From Pectobacterium brasiliense (GTDB lineage: Bacteria; Pseudomonadota; Gammaproteobacteria; Enterobacterales; Enterobacteriaceae), in assembly GCF_016950255.1 (NCBI RefSeq), contig NZ_JACGFN010000002.1, positions 992,001-1,056,000 of the forward strand: 64,000 nt of DNA, written 5' to 3'. The translations under genes and the position numbers were made by a program. The notes under the pieces are model-generated. The model was given only the letters and a program-made list of their open reading frames with translations. It was not told the DNA's origin and made no database searches. Shown here in pieces: positions 1 through 11,884 of this stretch. Position 1 is the stretch's first letter; each line of letters begins with the position of its first letter.

Positions 1-1000
1 GCACGATCCCTGCCGCCAGATGGTGTTTCACGCCTTGTTGACGCAACTGCTCCTGCAACTGTAAAAGTTCATCGTTCACCAAGTTCAACAGCTCGGTGTA
101 ACGTGGTTCAATCACTTCCGCCAATGTCTGTCTTTGCAGACTGCGGGGTGGACGTCCTCCAACACTTGGGACTTCCACATTCTCATCTTTGCCGACGATC
201 GCGCCTAATGCACAACCGTGACGCACCTTGATCGCTTCGGCATCCGTCGGCGGCGTACCAAATGCGTAAGCAATATCGCTGGTAACCACATTGCCCGCAT
301 ACGGAATCACTTTAGTGTGTCGCAATGCGCCACCGGTATAGACCGCGATATCCATTGTACCGCCGCCAATATCAACGACACACACGCCCAGCTCACGTTC
401 ATCTTCTGTCAGAACCGCATAACTGGAAGCCAGTCCCGCAAAAATCAGCTGGTCGACCTTTAAGCCGCAGCGTTCAACGGCTTTAACAATATTCTTTGCC
501 ATATCGTTATGGCAGGTTATCAGGTGGACTTTCGCCTGCATACGCACGCCGGATAAGCCAACCGGGTTTTTAATCCCTTCCTGATAATCGATCGCATACT
601 CCTGTGGAATCACATGGAGAACACGATGTTCATCACGCACGCGCACGGATTTAGCGGTATGCACCACGCTTTCCACGTCGTCCTGCGTAACCTCTTCTTC
701 TGAAATAGGCACCATCCCTATTTCATTCTGGCAGCTGATGTGTTTTCCCGAGAGCGCCAGATACACGGAAGAGATCTGGCAGTCTGCCATCAACTCAGCC
801 TGATCAATAGCGCGCTGAACACATTTAACGACTGATTCCAGATCGTTTACGCCGCCTTTATCCATACCGCGTGACGGGCAACTGCCTACGCCAATAATGT
901 TGACCATGCCATCGGGCAGAACTTCCCCTACCAGCGCAGCCACTTTTGCTGTACCGATTTCCAGCCCAACTACCAGTTTTCTGTCCGTCGACTTGATCAT
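1..1000 (-). CDS. ftsA: FtsA, actin-like division protein (3' end outside window)
   Basis: FtsA is the actin-like protein that tethers FtsZ to the inner membrane and recruits later division proteins. The 333 residues present begin MIKSTDRKLVVGLEIGTAKV, with the phosphate-1 loop near residues 13-20, and a second ATP-binding motif, DIGGGTMDIAVY, lies further in. About 85 C-terminal residues, including the membrane-targeting helix, would lie beyond position 1. The ATG at 998-1000 overlaps a TGA (997-999) in the ftsQ frame, the usual coupled arrangement, but ftsQ now stops earlier. Only a weak AGG lies about 12 nt upstream of the start, so translation may have depended on that coupling. Identity is certain. 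Confidence 0.97.
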   Translation of the reverse strand, partial: MIKSTDRKLVVGLEIGTAKVAALVGEVLPDGMVNIIGVGSCPSRGMDKGGVNDLESVVKCVQRAIDQAELMADCQISSVYLALSGKHISCQNEIGMVPISEEEVTQDDVESVVHTAKSVRVRDEHRVLHVIPQEYAIDYQEGIKNPVGLSGVRMQAKVHLITCHNDMAKNIVKAVERCGLKVDQLIFAGLASSYAVLTEDERELGVCVVDIGGGTMDIAVYTGGALRHTKVIPYAGNVVTSDIAYAFGTPPTDAEAIKVRHGCALGAIVGKDENVEVPSVGGRPPRSLQRQTLAEVIEPRYTELLNLVNDELLQLQEQLRQQGVKHHLAAGIV

Positions 1001-1053
1001 TGTTGTTTAGCCTGTGTCTGTTTCTGGTTACTGTTCTGTTGCTGATCAATGTC

Positions 1054-1899
1054 TTAGTGCTGACCAACTCGTTGCCGATCACCGTGTTGTTGTTGTTGAT
1101 CACCCTGTTGCTGATCAAGCAAAGCTGGAGCCCAACCTATCGCGGCTCCACTGTCGTACCGCAAATCCACATGGCTGATACGTTTGTTTTCGCTCTGAGC
1201 CTGCCGCTGCAACAGCGGATACAGCTCGATAAAGCGTTGCAGACGTTTGGCCCTATCGTCCCGCCCCAATTCGAGGCGAGTATCATCGTCTAATCCTAGT
1301 TGCCACGAATGTCGCGCACTCATCGCCACCATTTTTAACGTAAACTTCCCGGCGGTCAGCGTCTGATTCATTGTGCGATAGCCTTCCAGCACTTCTGCTT
1401 CACTGCCTTCTGGGCCATACAGCAGCGGCATCTTGCGATTGCCAATACGTTCGGCGGGTACACTGAACGAATTTCCTTCTGCATCAACCATTAGCTGATC
1501 ATTCCAACGCGCTACCGGAACATATTCAACCAGATGAATCTTTAATTCGTCCGGCCATTGCTTGCGCACGCTAGCCTGTTTTATCCACGACAGACGCTCA
1601 ATCTGCTGCTGGATCACGTTCACATCCTGTGTCATGAACGTTCCCGGCGACCCCAACGACAAAATAGCCTGACGGATATCGTCGTTGGTGGTGTACTGCC
1701 TTTCCCCTGTCACTGCCATGCGGGAGAGCGGTAAGCGGCTGGCATCTTTCATCCACCCCACAACCATCCAGCTTCCCCAGACGATCGTCCCTATCACCAT
1801 CAGCAGGAAAATCATCCCTGCCAATTGGCCTCCATTACTGCGACGTGTTCCTTTGGTTTCAGGCTCTCGTCCGCGTGTATTCAGCGCTGCCTGCGACAT
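1054..1899 (-). CDS. ftsQ: FtsQ, divisome scaffold protein (shortened C-terminus)
   Basis: FtsQ is a bitopic inner-membrane protein that recruits FtsB, FtsL and the later divisome. A short cytoplasmic N-terminus is followed by one membrane helix (about residues 25-49), a POTRA domain (about 57-127) and a beta domain. The C-terminal [12 protein letters not shown] segment, the FtsB-binding edge in E. coli, is intact. A glutamine-rich tail then ends at TAA (1054-1056). Reading on in the same frame gives 18 more residues, DIDQQQNSNQKQTQAKQQ, and a TGA at 997-999 overlapping the ftsA ATG. A CAA-to-TAA change therefore probably shortened the protein to 281 residues. The gene starts 1 bp after ddlB. 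Confidence 0.95.
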   Translation of the reverse strand: MSQAALNTRGREPETKGTRRSNGGQLAGMIFLLMVIGTIVWGSWMVVGWMKDASRLPLSRMAVTGERQYTTNDDIRQAILSLGSPGTFMTQDVNVIQQQIERLSWIKQASVRKQWPDELKIHLVEYVPVARWNDQLMVDAEGNSFSVPAERIGNRKMPLLYGPEGSEAEVLEGYRTMNQTLTAGKFTLKMVAMSARHSWQLGLDDDTRLELGRDDRAKRLQRFIELYPLLQRQAQSENKRISHVDLRYDSGAAIGWAPALLDQQQGDQQQQHGDRQRVGQH

Positions 1900-1900
1900 A

Positions 1901-2821
1901 TCAGCCAGCGAGCTCTAAAATTTTCACGACCAGTTGCGAGAAAGTCAGCCCACGTTGGCGTGCAGCCATAGGAACCAGACTGTGGCTCGTCATCCCCGGA
2001 GACGTATTCACTTCAAGCAGATAGAAGGCACCGTCGCTATCCAGCATAAAATCGACGCGTCCCCATCCGCTACAGCCCACCGCGCGATAAGCCGCCATCG
2101 CCAGTCCAGCTAACGCCTGCTCTTGATCGTCCGGCAAACCACTCGGACAGAAATATTGCGTATCATCCGACAAATACTTCGCTTCATAATCGTAAAACGT
2201 ACCCGCAGGCTGAATACGAATAGAAGGCAACACGTCATCACCCAGGATAGCCACCGTATACTCTGGGCCGCTCAGCCACTTCTCGATCAGAATATCGTCA
2301 TCGTGACGGAATGCTTCTTCCAGTGCCGCAGGCAGTTCGCTCAGCGTATTCACTTTGCTCATCCCCACGCTGGAACCCTCACGGCTTGGCTTGACGATCA
2401 GCGGCAACCCGAGATGGGTGAATTTCGCCAGCAGCGCATTTGCCGCCGTTTCTGAATATTGGCGACGATCCAGCGCCACGTATGGCGACACCGGTAATCC
2501 CACGGCTTGCCACACCTGTTTGGTGCGGAGTTTATCCATCGTCAGTGCAGATGCCATGACGCCGCTACCGGTATAAGGCAGCCCCAGGAACTCCAGAACG
2601 CCCTGCAAGGTACCATCTTCACCACCACGACCATGTAAGGCAATGAAAACCTTGGTAAAGCCTTCTTCCTTTAACGTCGTCACAGAGACGTCACGGGTAT
2701 CAACCGCATGCGCGTTGATGCCTGCTTCTTTCAGGCCAGCCAAAACCGCCTGACCGGAAAGTAACGACACTTCACGTTCGGCAGAGGTTCCACCAAGCAA
2801 TACAGCAACTTTCTCAGTCAT
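1901..2821 (-). CDS. ddlB: D-alanine--D-alanine ligase B
   Basis: This cytoplasmic ATP-grasp enzyme joins two D-alanines for the peptidoglycan pentapeptide. The catalytic Glu15 (GTSAE), the first signature [12 protein letters not shown] (from His63) and the C-terminal signature [10 protein letters not shown] are all visible. An upstream ATG at 2833 overlaps the murC stop, but the ATG at 2821 is chosen: a GAGGA sits just before it and the resulting 306 residues start [11 protein letters not shown], as in E. coli DdlB. It lies between murC and ftsQ with almost no spacing, so it is presumably co-translated. Confidence 0.96.
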   Translation of the reverse strand: MTEKVAVLLGGTSAEREVSLLSGQAVLAGLKEAGINAHAVDTRDVSVTTLKEEGFTKVFIALHGRGGEDGTLQGVLEFLGLPYTGSGVMASALTMDKLRTKQVWQAVGLPVSPYVALDRRQYSETAANALLAKFTHLGLPLIVKPSREGSSVGMSKVNTLSELPAALEEAFRHDDDILIEKWLSGPEYTVAILGDDVLPSIRIQPAGTFYDYEAKYLSDDTQYFCPSGLPDDQEQALAGLAMAAYRAVGCSGWGRVDFMLDSDGAFYLLEVNTSPGMTSHSLVPMAARQRGLTFSQLVVKILELAG

Positions 2822-2829
2822 GATGTTCC

Positions 2830-4290
2830 TCATTCACTCATCTGTGGCTGTAATCTGGAATCAGCCAGTTTACGCGCCAGTTTACCGATATTGCCGGCGC
2901 CCTGAACCAAAATCAGGTCTTCACCTCGCAGCGCCTGTGACAACAGTTCCGGTAAAGTATCCACATCCGTCACCAGAATCGGATCAATCTTACCTCTTCC
3001 GCGAATCGTACGGCACAGCGAACGGCTGTCCGCGCCCGGAATCGGCGACTCTCCAGCGGAATACACATCCAGCATCAGCAGCACGTCGACCTGCGATAGC
3101 ACGTGTGCGAAATCGTCATACAAATCGCGGGTTCGCGTATAGCGATGCGGCTGAAAAATCATGACCAACCGCTTATCTGGCCACCCGGCGCGGGCGGCTT
3201 TAATCGTGGCATCGACTTCCGTCGGATGGTGGCCGTAATCATCCACCAACATCGCCGTACCGCTTTGACCATTCACCAGCTCAAGCGGGTATTCACCGAG
3301 AAAATCAAAGCGACGACCGGTGCCCTGAAAACGCTCAAGCGCACGCAGAATCGCCTCGTCATCAATCCCTTCATCGGTCGCCACAGCAACCGCCGCCGCC
3401 GCGTTGAGCGCATTGTGACGTCCTGGTGCATTCAGCGTGACAGTGAGCAGCGGTTTATCTTTCCGCTCCAGCGTGAAATGCCCTTGCGCGCCAGTCTGGT
3501 GATACCCTGAAATACGCACATCAGCATCGTCGCTAAAGCCATATGTGGTGATATGACGACCCACACGCGGCAGCAGCTCACGGATTACCGCATCATCAAT
3601 ACACATCACCGCCTGCCCGTAAAACGGCAGGTTGTGCAGGAAATTGATGAACGTCTGCTTTAGGTTCTCAAAATCGCCCTGATAGGTGTCCATATGGTCG
3701 GCTTCAATGTTGGTCACAATCGCCACCATCGGCTGCAAATGCAGGAAAGACGCATCGCTTTCATCGGCTTCCGCAATCAGGTAGCGGCTTGAGCCCAAAC
3801 GCGCATGCGTTCCCGCCGCCTTCACTAATCCACCGTTCACAAACGTCGGATCCAGTCCCGCTTCCGCGTAAATACTGGAGACCATCGCCGTCGTCGTCGT
3901 CTTACCATGCGTACCTGCGATCGCAATACCATGACGAAAACGCATCAGTTCCGCCAACATCTCGGCACGACGGATCACCGGAATACGTGCGTCATGCGCG
4001 GCGACAATCTCAGGGTTATCCGCAGTAATCGCACTCGACACCACCACCACGCTGGCGTTCAGAACGTTCTCCGCACGGTGGTGGAAATAAATCTGCGCGC
4101 CAAGTTCAGTCAACTGCTGCGTCACCGCATTTGGAGCCAGATCGGAACCGCTAATTTCATAACCTTCGTTGGCCAACACTTCGGCGATACCACCCATGCC
4201 AGCACCGCCGATGCCGACAAAGTGTATGTGCCGGACGCGATGCATCTCGGGCACGATTGAACGTAGTTTCGCCAGTTGTTGAGTATTCAC
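2830..4290 (-). CDS. murC: UDP-N-acetylmuramate--L-alanine ligase
   Basis: MurC adds L-alanine to UDP-N-acetylmuramic acid, the first amino-acid step of cytoplasmic peptidoglycan precursor synthesis. It shows the UDP-binding GIGGAGM loop (about residues 27-33), the ATP P-loop GTHGKTTTT (126-134), and the Mur ligase central and C-terminal domains. Its 486 residues are close to the usual 491. Its stop overlaps the upstream candidate start of ddlB. A 62-nt gap separates it from murG, the largest gap between neighbouring genes in the cluster. Confidence 0.97.
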   Translation of the reverse strand: MNTQQLAKLRSIVPEMHRVRHIHFVGIGGAGMGGIAEVLANEGYEISGSDLAPNAVTQQLTELGAQIYFHHRAENVLNASVVVVSSAITADNPEIVAAHDARIPVIRRAEMLAELMRFRHGIAIAGTHGKTTTTAMVSSIYAEAGLDPTFVNGGLVKAAGTHARLGSSRYLIAEADESDASFLHLQPMVAIVTNIEADHMDTYQGDFENLKQTFINFLHNLPFYGQAVMCIDDAVIRELLPRVGRHITTYGFSDDADVRISGYHQTGAQGHFTLERKDKPLLTVTLNAPGRHNALNAAAAVAVATDEGIDDEAILRALERFQGTGRRFDFLGEYPLELVNGQSGTAMLVDDYGHHPTEVDATIKAARAGWPDKRLVMIFQPHRYTRTRDLYDDFAHVLSQVDVLLMLDVYSAGESPIPGADSRSLCRTIRGRGKIDPILVTDVDTLPELLSQALRGEDLILVQGAGNIGKLARKLADSRLQPQMSE

Positions 4291-4352
4291 TTTATTCTAT
4301 CGCTACCTTGTAGCGTCGTCGCACAGCCTTATGTCCGACAACGCTGTATTAA

Positions 4353-5444
4353 TTAACCATGAGCCACATGTGTGGCCCGACTGCCTGCCGCTGCACTGAC
4401 TTCCGCCGCAACCCGGTCGGTTGCATCTGGAATGGCCACTGCGCGGGCTTTCTGTGCCATTGTCAGCAAGGTTGCGCGATCCCAACTGGATAGCACCTCG
4501 CTGACAGCCGCCACGTTAAACTGTGGCTGCTCAATAATTTTTGCTGCTCCCGCTTTTTCCAACGGCAGCGCATTCCAATACTGCTGCCGATCTTTATGCT
4601 GGAACGGGACAAACAGCGCCGGTAACCCAGCCGCCGCAATTTCACTGACGGTTAATGCGCCAGAACGGCACACCACCACATCCGCCCAGGCGTAAGCTGC
4701 CGCCATGTCATCAATAAATTCGGTAATCTTGTGCTGCGTCTGCCCAACATCCTGATAAGCCTGTTGAACGGTGGATAACGCTCCTTTACCAACCTGATGC
4801 CAAATCGTCACGCGATCGCCCAACTTTGCTGCCACGCCGGGTAGCGTTTGATTCAGCACTCTTGCGCCCTGACTACCACCAACAACCAGCACCCTCACAG
4901 GGCCTGAGCGATCGGCTAATCGTGTCTCCGGCGCAGGCAACGCCAGCACATCGGTTCTGACCGGGTTCCCCACAACATCTGCTTTAGGAAACGCGCCGGG
5001 GAATGCCTGCAATACCTTTTTAGCGATATGGGATAACCAGCGATTGGTTAGCCCTGCAATACCGTTCTGCTCATGTAGGACGACCGGAATGCCGCACAGC
5101 CAGGCAGCCAGACCGCCGGGGCCGGAAACATAACCGCCCATTCCCAGCACCACATCAGGCTGGTAACGGCGCATAATCGCGCGAGCCTGACGCACTGCCT
5201 GAAAAATACGAATCGGCGCGCTTAACTGCGCCCGAATGCCTTTACCACGCAAACCAGAAATGCGGATAAAATCAATTTCGATACCATGCTTAGGCACCAA
5301 ATCGGCTTCCATACGATCCGCTGTACCTAACCAGCGAACCTGCCAGCCTTGCGCCATCAGGTGGTGCGCAACCGCCAGCCCGGGGAAGACATGCCCGCCC
5401 GTACCGCCAGCCATCACCATCAAACGCTTGCCTTCGCCACTCAT
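4353..5444 (-). CDS. murG: MurG, lipid II-forming GlcNAc transferase
   Basis: MurG transfers N-acetylglucosamine to lipid I on the cytoplasmic face of the inner membrane, making lipid II. The N-terminal glycine loop GGTGGH (13-18) and the second-domain loop [10 protein letters not shown] mark this GT28 enzyme. At 363 residues it is slightly longer than E. coli MurG (355); the surplus lies at the two ends. The first 4 bases overlap the end of ftsW, so the two genes are translationally linked. Confidence 0.97.
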   Translation of the reverse strand: MSGEGKRLMVMAGGTGGHVFPGLAVAHHLMAQGWQVRWLGTADRMEADLVPKHGIEIDFIRISGLRGKGIRAQLSAPIRIFQAVRQARAIMRRYQPDVVLGMGGYVSGPGGLAAWLCGIPVVLHEQNGIAGLTNRWLSHIAKKVLQAFPGAFPKADVVGNPVRTDVLALPAPETRLADRSGPVRVLVVGGSQGARVLNQTLPGVAAKLGDRVTIWHQVGKGALSTVQQAYQDVGQTQHKITEFIDDMAAAYAWADVVVCRSGALTVSEIAAAGLPALFVPFQHKDRQQYWNALPLEKAGAAKIIEQPQFNVAAVSEVLSSWDRATLLTMAQKARAVAIPDATDRVAAEVSAAAGSRATHVAHG

Positions 5445-6643
5445 CGGGCACCTCTCGTAAACGCCTGCGCTTTCGTCAGACGCGTTTCAAAATCAATGCG
5501 TAACAGCAACACTATTGCCGTCGACATAATCAGCAAACTGGAACCACCGTAACTGATCAGCGGCAACGTCAGCCCTTTTGTCGGTAGCATCCCCGCCGCC
5601 GCGCCTACGTTCACCAGCGTCTGAAAGCTGAACCAGACACCGATGGAACACGCCAGAAAGCCCGAAAAACGCTGATCGATCTCCAGCGCCCGCTTCCCGA
5701 TAGACATCGCGCGAAAAGCGACGAAGAATATCATTAACAACGCTAAAACCACACCGATATAGCCGAGTTCTTCACCTAAAATAGAGAAAATGAAATCGGT
5801 ATGTGCTTCCGGCAAATATTCCAGTTTCTGTACTGAATTCCCCAGCCCTTGCCCCCAGAATTCACCGCGCCCAAATGCCATCAGGGACTGCGTTAACTGG
5901 TAGCCGCTGCCAAACGGATCATCCCATGGATTCCAGAAAGACGTCACACGGCGCATACGGTAAGGCTCAGCGACAATCAGCAGGCCAACGGCAAACACGC
6001 CGCAACCGATGATCGCCAGAAACTGCCACATCTTCGCACCAGCCAGAAACAGCATCGCCAGCGTCGTAATAAACAGTACAACCACCGTACCGAGGTCAGG
6101 CTGTGCCAACAACAGCACCGCCAACACCACCATCACGCCCATTGGTTTGCAAAAGCCCCAGAAGTTATTTCGCACTTCTTCAACTTTGCGCACCATGTAG
6201 CTGGACAGGTAGCAAAACAACGCCAGCTTGGATAATTCCGCAGGCTGAATACGCAATGGCCCCAGCGAAATCCAGCGTGACGCACCGTTGACCGAGCTTC
6301 CCACCGCGAGCACTACCAGCAACATAACCATGGCGAGCAGTAGCAGTACCGGACTGTAACGTTGCCATATCTCCATCGGCACACGCAGCGTGATTAACGA
6401 CAAGCCAAATGCCAACCCGATATAAATCGCATCACGTTTCGCGAACAGGAACGGATCACTGGCAAGACGCTGTCCAACAGGCATAGAAGCCGACGTCACC
6501 ATCACAAAACCAATCACGGCAAGCCCAAGCGTCAACCACACCAGCGTCCTGTCATACAGGACAACGCTGAGCGTATCGCTTTCGCGCGTTCCCATAACCC
6601 AGCTCTTGATGCGCTCGATAAACGCCAGCCCGAAGAACCGCAT
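5441..6643 (-). CDS. ftsW: FtsW, septal peptidoglycan polymerase (SEDS family)
   Basis: FtsW is the SEDS-family glycosyltransferase that works with FtsI to polymerise septal lipid II. About ten hydrophobic segments span the 400 residues. The conserved SEDS stretches are present, for example [37 protein letters not shown] and the C-terminal [13 protein letters not shown]. The start ATG shares a base with the stop of murD. The start was not clearly resolved: a shorter version at [10 protein letters not shown] (residue 17) is possible. Confidence 0.96.
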   Translation of the reverse strand: MRFFGLAFIERIKSWVMGTRESDTLSVVLYDRTLVWLTLGLAVIGFVMVTSASMPVGQRLASDPFLFAKRDAIYIGLAFGLSLITLRVPMEIWQRYSPVLLLLAMVMLLVVLAVGSSVNGASRWISLGPLRIQPAELSKLALFCYLSSYMVRKVEEVRNNFWGFCKPMGVMVVLAVLLLAQPDLGTVVVLFITTLAMLFLAGAKMWQFLAIIGCGVFAVGLLIVAEPYRMRRVTSFWNPWDDPFGSGYQLTQSLMAFGRGEFWGQGLGNSVQKLEYLPEAHTDFIFSILGEELGYIGVVLALLMIFFVAFRAMSIGKRALEIDQRFSGFLACSIGVWFSFQTLVNVGAAAGMLPTKGLTLPLISYGGSSLLIMSTAIVLLLRIDFETRLTKAQAFTRGAR

Positions 6644-7959
6644 CAGCCTAACTCCCCCGCCAGACGAGCAAATTCATCGCCTCGCTGTTCAAAACTGCGG
6701 AACTGATCCAGGCTTGCGCAGGCTGGAGACAGCAGCACCATATCGCCCGGCTTAACGCGTTCGGCGATGATACGCATTGCCTGTTCCATCGTTTTTGTCT
6801 GCTCGGAAATTTCCGGGCGCAGCGCGGCCAACTGTTGCCCATCCTGCCCGAAACAGTACAAATGAATGTGCTCGCCCTGCAAATACGGCACCAACGGCGA
6901 GAAATCGGCAGATTTACCGTCACCGCCTAACAGCAGGTGCAGCGAGCCTTCTACCGCCAAACCGCTCAATGCGGCCTCGGTGCTGCCCACATTGGTGGCT
7001 TTAGAGTCATTGATCCACCGCACGCCATTACGCTCGAAAGCCATTTGAAAGCGATGAGGCAGTCCGGTAAATGACGTCAACGCCGTCAGCGCAGACGCAC
7101 GTGGAATCTTCACTGCATCAGCCAACGCCAGCGCTGCCAATGCATTCGTATAATTGTGCTGCCCAACCAGCTTGATTTCACGGGTATTGAGCACACGTTC
7201 ACCGTCCACCCGCAGCCAGGTTTCTCCCTGCTGGCGGTTAAGGTGATAATCGCCGACATCGACGCCAAAACTGCGACAGCGTGCATCCGCACCGCGAACC
7301 GGCATGGTCAGCGCATCATCAGCATTCACAACACACAAATCCGCGTGTTCATAAATACGCAGTTTCGCCGCCCGGTACTGCTGTAAACCAAACGGATAAC
7401 GGTTGGTGTGATCTTCCGTCACGTTCAAAATGGTTGCCGCAGCGGCGTGCAGGCTACTCGTCGTTTCCAACTGGAAACTCGACAGCTCCAGCACATAAAG
7501 CTGAGCGGGCTGTTCAAGCAGTTGCAGCGCAGGTAGGCCGATGTTGCCCCCCACACCCACCTGCCAGCCTGCGGCACGCGCCATTTCGCCGACCAGCGTC
7601 GTCACCGTGCTTTTACCGTTAGAGCCGGTAATCGCCACAATCGGTGCCTGCGCTTCACGGCAGAACAGTTCGATATCGCCAACGATCTCGATGCCAGCAT
7701 CGGCGGCGTCACACAGAATCGGCGTCGCCAACGCAACACCAGGACTGGCGACGATCAAATCTGCGCTCATCAGCCAGTCTTCATTCAGGCTACCGAGGTG
7801 TCGTTCCACCTGCTCTGGCAGCTTATCCAGACCCGGCGGACTGATACGGGTATCCACCACGCGTGGTACGACATCGCGTGCGAGAAAGAAATCAACACAG
7901 GAGAGCCCGGTCAGACCCAACCCGATAATGACGACTTTTTTACCCTGATAGTCCACCAT
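6643..7959 (-). CDS. murD: UDP-N-acetylmuramoyl-L-alanine--D-glutamate ligase
   Basis: MurD adds D-glutamate to UDP-MurNAc-L-Ala in the cytoplasm. The N-terminal Rossmann-like domain begins [13 protein letters not shown], the ATP P-loop GSNGKST lies at 112-118, and the conserved [22 protein letters not shown] region is followed by the C-terminal ligase domain. Its 438 residues match the family. It sits 3 bp after mraY and overlaps ftsW by one base. Confidence 0.97.
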   Translation of the reverse strand: MVDYQGKKVVIIGLGLTGLSCVDFFLARDVVPRVVDTRISPPGLDKLPEQVERHLGSLNEDWLMSADLIVASPGVALATPILCDAADAGIEIVGDIELFCREAQAPIVAITGSNGKSTVTTLVGEMARAAGWQVGVGGNIGLPALQLLEQPAQLYVLELSSFQLETTSSLHAAAATILNVTEDHTNRYPFGLQQYRAAKLRIYEHADLCVVNADDALTMPVRGADARCRSFGVDVGDYHLNRQQGETWLRVDGERVLNTREIKLVGQHNYTNALAALALADAVKIPRASALTALTSFTGLPHRFQMAFERNGVRWINDSKATNVGSTEAALSGLAVEGSLHLLLGGDGKSADFSPLVPYLQGEHIHLYCFGQDGQQLAALRPEISEQTKTMEQAMRIIAERVKPGDMVLLSPACASLDQFRSFEQRGDEFARLAGELG

Positions 7960-7962
7960 GTC

Positions 7963-9045
7963 TTACCGTACCTTCAGCGTTGCCAGGCCAATCAGCACCA
8001 GCATCAACGAAATAATCCAGAAGCGCACAATCACGCGCGGTTCCGGCCAGCCCTTAAGTTCATAATGGTGATGAATCGGCGCCATGCGGAAAATCCGCTG
8101 CCCACGCAACTTAAAGGACCCGACTTGCAAAATCACCGACAGCGTTTCGACCACGAAGACACCGCCCATAATCACTAACAAAAACTCCTGGCGCAGCAGG
8201 ACCGCAATAGTCCCCAGCGCGCCGCCCAGCGCCAGAGAACCTACGTCCCCCATGAAAACCTGCGCCGGATAGGTGTTAAACCACAGGAACCCAAGCCCTG
8301 CGCCCACAATCGCGGTGCAGACGATCACCAGTTCACTGGCATGGCGGATATACGGAATGTGCAGGTAACCAGCAAAGTTCATGTTCCCCGTTGCCCATGC
8401 CACCAGTGCAAAACCCGCCGCAACAAACACAGTTGGCATGATTGCCAAGCCATCCAGACCATCAGTCAGGTTTACGGCATTACTGGTGCCAACAATCACA
8501 AAGTAGGCCAGCGCAACATAGAGCAGGCCCAGTTGCGGCATTACATCTTTGAAAAACGGCACAACCAGCTGCGTGGCTGGCGTATCTTTACCGATGGAAT
8601 ACATGGTGAAAGCCACCACGAGCGCAATCACCGACTGCCAGAAATATTTCCAGCGGGCAATCAGCCCCTTAGTATCCTTACGGACCACTTTGCGGTAATC
8701 ATCAACAAAGCCGACTGCGCCATAGCCTGCTAACACCAGCAGTACGCACCAGACATACGGATTCGACAGATTCGCCCACATCAAAACAGAAACGATAATC
8801 GCCACCAGGATCATCACGCCCCCCATCGTCGGGGTTCCGCGCTTACTGAAATGTGATTCTGGCCCTTCGTTACGCACAACCTGCCCAATCTGCAAACGCT
8901 GCAGCCAGGCAATCATGTGCGGCCCCATCCATAAGGAAATAACCAATGCGGTCAGCAGGCTGACAATGGCGCGGAACGTCAAATAAGAAAAGACGTTAAA
9001 GCCGGTATAAAGTTTGGCCAAATGTTCGGCCAGCCATACTAACAT
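7963..9045 (-). CDS. mraY: MraY, phospho-MurNAc-pentapeptide transferase
   Basis: MraY moves phospho-MurNAc-pentapeptide onto undecaprenyl phosphate to form lipid I. About ten membrane segments occupy the 360 residues, the same length as E. coli MraY. Family motifs are clear: [36 protein letters not shown] and the histidine-rich [11 protein letters not shown] near the C-terminus. The start codon overlaps the end of murF by 7 bp. Confidence 0.97.
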   Translation of the reverse strand: MLVWLAEHLAKLYTGFNVFSYLTFRAIVSLLTALVISLWMGPHMIAWLQRLQIGQVVRNEGPESHFSKRGTPTMGGVMILVAIIVSVLMWANLSNPYVWCVLLVLAGYGAVGFVDDYRKVVRKDTKGLIARWKYFWQSVIALVVAFTMYSIGKDTPATQLVVPFFKDVMPQLGLLYVALAYFVIVGTSNAVNLTDGLDGLAIMPTVFVAAGFALVAWATGNMNFAGYLHIPYIRHASELVIVCTAIVGAGLGFLWFNTYPAQVFMGDVGSLALGGALGTIAVLLRQEFLLVIMGGVFVVETLSVILQVGSFKLRGQRIFRMAPIHHHYELKGWPEPRVIVRFWIISLMLVLIGLATLKVR

Positions 9046-10400
9046 TGCGCATTCTCCTGTAATGCATGTACAACCTGCTCCATCGCAGCACTGCGTGAGC
9101 CTTTGATCAACACGCTGATGACGTTATGTTCTGACATCAGCACCTTCAAACGTGAAACCAGCGCGGCTTTATCCTGAAAATGCTCACCATTGCCACTGGC
9201 AGTGCCGATCAATTCACTCAACGTTCCCACACTCAATACGCGATCGATGCCCGCAGCACGCGCCGCTTCGCCCACTTGACGATGGCACTCAGGGGCTTCA
9301 TCCCCCAACTCGCCCATATCACCAACGACCATCACACGGTAGCCCGGCATCTCTGCCAGCACCTGTGCTGCCGCCGTCATTGAACCGACATTCGCGTTGT
9401 AGCTGTCATCCAGCAGCAGCTTGCCTTCAGACAAAGCTATCGGGAACAACCGCCCCGGCACCGCCTGAAGCTGAGATAATCCGGCTTTAACGGCTTCCAG
9501 CGTCGCTCCGACGGACATCGCCAGCGAAGCCGCCGCCAGTGCGTTAGAAATGTTATGTCGACCCGGTAAAGGCAGCAGAACCTGCGTTTCACCAAACGGT
9601 GTATGCAGCGTGAAACGCGTGCCTTGCGCCAAAACGTCTACGTCGCTGGCAAAAAAATCGATATCGCAAGCAGCCTGCGGAGAGAAACGCCAAACGGTTT
9701 TATGATTCAGCATGACCTGCCAGTGTGGGAAATCGTTGCTGTCCGCATTCACGATCGCTACGCCGTCTGCTGGCAAACCAGAAAATATCTCACCTTTCGC
9801 CTGTGCCACACCTGCCAGTGAACCAAAACCTTCCAGATGCGCGGCAGCCAGATTGTTGACCAGCGCGCTTTCCGGCCGCACCAGATCGGTGGTATAGGCA
9901 ATCTCACCAATGTGATTTGCCCCCAGTTCAATCACTGCGAACTGGTGTTCCGCCGTCAGACGCAACAGCGTTAGCGGCACACCGATATCGTTGTTGAAGT
10001 TACCAGCGGTATACAACACGGAACCACAGTGGCGCAGAATCGCCGCCGTCATTTCTTTAACCGAGGTTTTGCCGGAAGAACCGGTCAGGGCGACAACACG
10101 CGCCGTTGACTGCTGACGAACCCAGGCACCCAGTTGGCCCAACGCCAGACGCGTATCGCTCACCAGCAATTGTGGCACATTGATAGGTAAGTGCTTACTG
10201 ACTAAAAGAGCCGCCGCACCGCCTTTCACTGCATCTGCAGCGTAATCATGCGCGTCGAATTTCTCGCCTTTCAGCGCAACAAACAGGCAACCGGATGCCA
10301 GCTTACGCGTATCGGTTGAAACATCATCAATATCAATGCTTTCACCAATCAGCTGCGCATTCAGCACTGTGGCAAGCTGCTGCAGGGAGACGCGAATCAT
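9039..10400 (-). CDS. murF: UDP-MurNAc-tripeptide--D-alanyl-D-alanine ligase
   Basis: MurF attaches D-Ala-D-Ala to the UDP-MurNAc-tripeptide, completing the cytoplasmic precursor. It has the N-terminal substrate domain with the [19 protein letters not shown] motif, the P-loop GSSGKTS (107-113), the [10 protein letters not shown] motif and the [11 protein letters not shown] loop. Its 453 residues are typical. It overlaps murE by 4 bp upstream and mraY by 7 bp downstream. It works directly after DdlB and MurE, both made from the same cluster. Confidence 0.97.
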   Translation of the reverse strand: MIRVSLQQLATVLNAQLIGESIDIDDVSTDTRKLASGCLFVALKGEKFDAHDYAADAVKGGAAALLVSKHLPINVPQLLVSDTRLALGQLGAWVRQQSTARVVALTGSSGKTSVKEMTAAILRHCGSVLYTAGNFNNDIGVPLTLLRLTAEHQFAVIELGANHIGEIAYTTDLVRPESALVNNLAAAHLEGFGSLAGVAQAKGEIFSGLPADGVAIVNADSNDFPHWQVMLNHKTVWRFSPQAACDIDFFASDVDVLAQGTRFTLHTPFGETQVLLPLPGRHNISNALAAASLAMSVGATLEAVKAGLSQLQAVPGRLFPIALSEGKLLLDDSYNANVGSMTAAAQVLAEMPGYRVMVVGDMGELGDEAPECHRQVGEAARAAGIDRVLSVGTLSELIGTASGNGEHFQDKAALVSRLKVLMSEHNVISVLIKGSRSAAMEQVVHALQENAQC

Positions 10401-11884
10401 GCAATCACCCCCAGCAGGCGGGCAACGGTGATGCGATCGGAATAATCGAGACGCTGATTGCCCACCAGTTGGTAGTCTTCGTGCCCTTTACCCGCAACCA
10501 GCACCACGTCATTTTCCTGCGCCTGCATAATCGCGCTAGTAACCGCTTCAGCACGCCCGTGAATCACCTGAACGCGTCCGGCATCCAGCAGCCCGGAAAG
10601 AATATCGGCAACAATTGCCTGAGGCTCTTCACTGCGCGGGTTATCATCGGTAACCACAACACGGTCAGCCAGTTGTTCTGCGATACCGCCCATAAGTGGG
10701 CGCTTACCTTTATCACGATCGCCACCACAGCCAAACACACACCAGAGTTTCCCCTGGCAGTGCAAGCGTGCCGCTTCAAGCGCTTTTTCCAGCGCGTCTG
10801 GCGTGTGGGCGTAATCCACAACGACCGTTGGTTTTGCTTCAGCATGGAAAACTTCCATGCGGCCACATACCGGTTGCAACTGAGAGCCCGCGATGATCAA
10901 TTTGTCGAGTGGATAGCCCAGAGACAGCAGCGTTGCCAGCGCCAGCAGCATATTGCTGACGTTAAACGCGCCCATCAGGCGGCTTTCAATTTCGCCATGC
11001 CCCCAGCTTGAATCAAACGCAACCGTGGCGCCGTTATCGTGATAATCAATCTGTGTCGCTTTCAGCCAGCGCCCACGGCAGCCGGGGACAAGATTGTTTT
11101 CCATAGTGACGGTAACCGCATCCGGCAGCTTCGCCAACCAGCGCAGTCCAACTTCGTCATCCGCGTTGATAACCATCTGCCCCACGCGATGCTCGGAGAA
11201 CAGCGCCCATTTGGCCGCTTCGTAACTTTCCATATCGCCATGGTAATCAAGATGATCGCGGCTCAGGTTAGTGAATACCGCCGCCGCGAACGGCAACGCA
11301 GCCACACGATGCTGCACCAGACCGTGGGAGGACACTTCCATGGCGGCGAATGTCGCACCTTGATCGACCAGTTGGCTCAGCACCTGCTGAACATCGACAG
11401 CAGACCCTGTCGTATTCTCTGTCGGAATCGCTCGACCTAATAGGCCATTGCCTACGGTGCCCATCACGGCACTCGTTTCGCCTAATGCCTGACTCCACTG
11501 CGCCAGAAGCTGAGTCGTCGTCGTTTTTCCGTTGGTTCCTGTTACGCCAATCAGCTGTAACTTTTCCGCAGGCTGCTGATAAAAACGGCCTGCCAGCGCG
11601 GAAAGTCGCTGGTTCAGATTGCTGAGATACACCACTGGCACACCGTGCATTTCGCGAACGGTGCCATCAGCGGCCTCACCTTCTGCTTCGGCAACAATCG
11701 CTGCTACGCCTTGCGCAATTGCCTGCGGAATATAGCGCCGTCCATCTGCTTTGTGCCCGACAATCGCGACAAACAGATCCCCGGCAGCCGCAACGCGGCT
11801 GTCTAATATCATTTCCCGCAGCGCGCGCGCCGGAGTGTCTTGCACCCACGGCGCAAGTAAATCGCGCAAATTACGATCTGCCAC
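10397..11884 (-). CDS. murE: UDP-MurNAc-dipeptide--meso-diaminopimelate ligase
   Basis: MurE adds meso-diaminopimelate to UDP-MurNAc-L-Ala-D-Glu. The P-loop GTNGKTTTT (116-124) and the DNPRSEEP motif near residue 414 are present; DNPR is the established marker of meso-DAP rather than L-lysine specificity, as expected for a Gram-negative. Its 495 residues equal the E. coli length. The first 14 bp overlap the 3' end of ftsI and the last 4 bp overlap murF. Confidence 0.97.
   Translation of the reverse strand: MADRNLRDLLAPWVQDTPARALREMILDSRVAAAGDLFVAIVGHKADGRRYIPQAIAQGVAAIVAEAEGEAADGTVREMHGVPVVYLSNLNQRLSALAGRFYQQPAEKLQLIGVTGTNGKTTTTQLLAQWSQALGETSAVMGTVGNGLLGRAIPTENTTGSAVDVQQVLSQLVDQGATFAAMEVSSHGLVQHRVAALPFAAAVFTNLSRDHLDYHGDMESYEAAKWALFSEHRVGQMVINADDEVGLRWLAKLPDAVTVTMENNLVPGCRGRWLKATQIDYHDNGATVAFDSSWGHGEIESRLMGAFNVSNMLLALATLLSLGYPLDKLIIAGSQLQPVCGRMEVFHAEAKPTVVVDYAHTPDALEKALEAARLHCQGKLWCVFGCGGDRDKGKRPLMGGIAEQLADRVVVTDDNPRSEEPQAIVADILSGLLDAGRVQVIHGRAEAVTSAIMQAQENDVVLVAGKGHEDYQLVGNQRLDYSDRITVARLLGVIA

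Noticed and set aside
1057..1140. Frameshift as cause of the early FtsQ stop
   Set aside because: The frame before and after the TAA stays glutamine-rich and reaches the expected TGA at the ftsA start, so a single base substitution explains it without a shift.
4297..4311. Small CGCTAC/GTAGCG hairpin between murC and murG as terminator
   Set aside because: No T-run and it lies inside an essential co-transcribed cluster.
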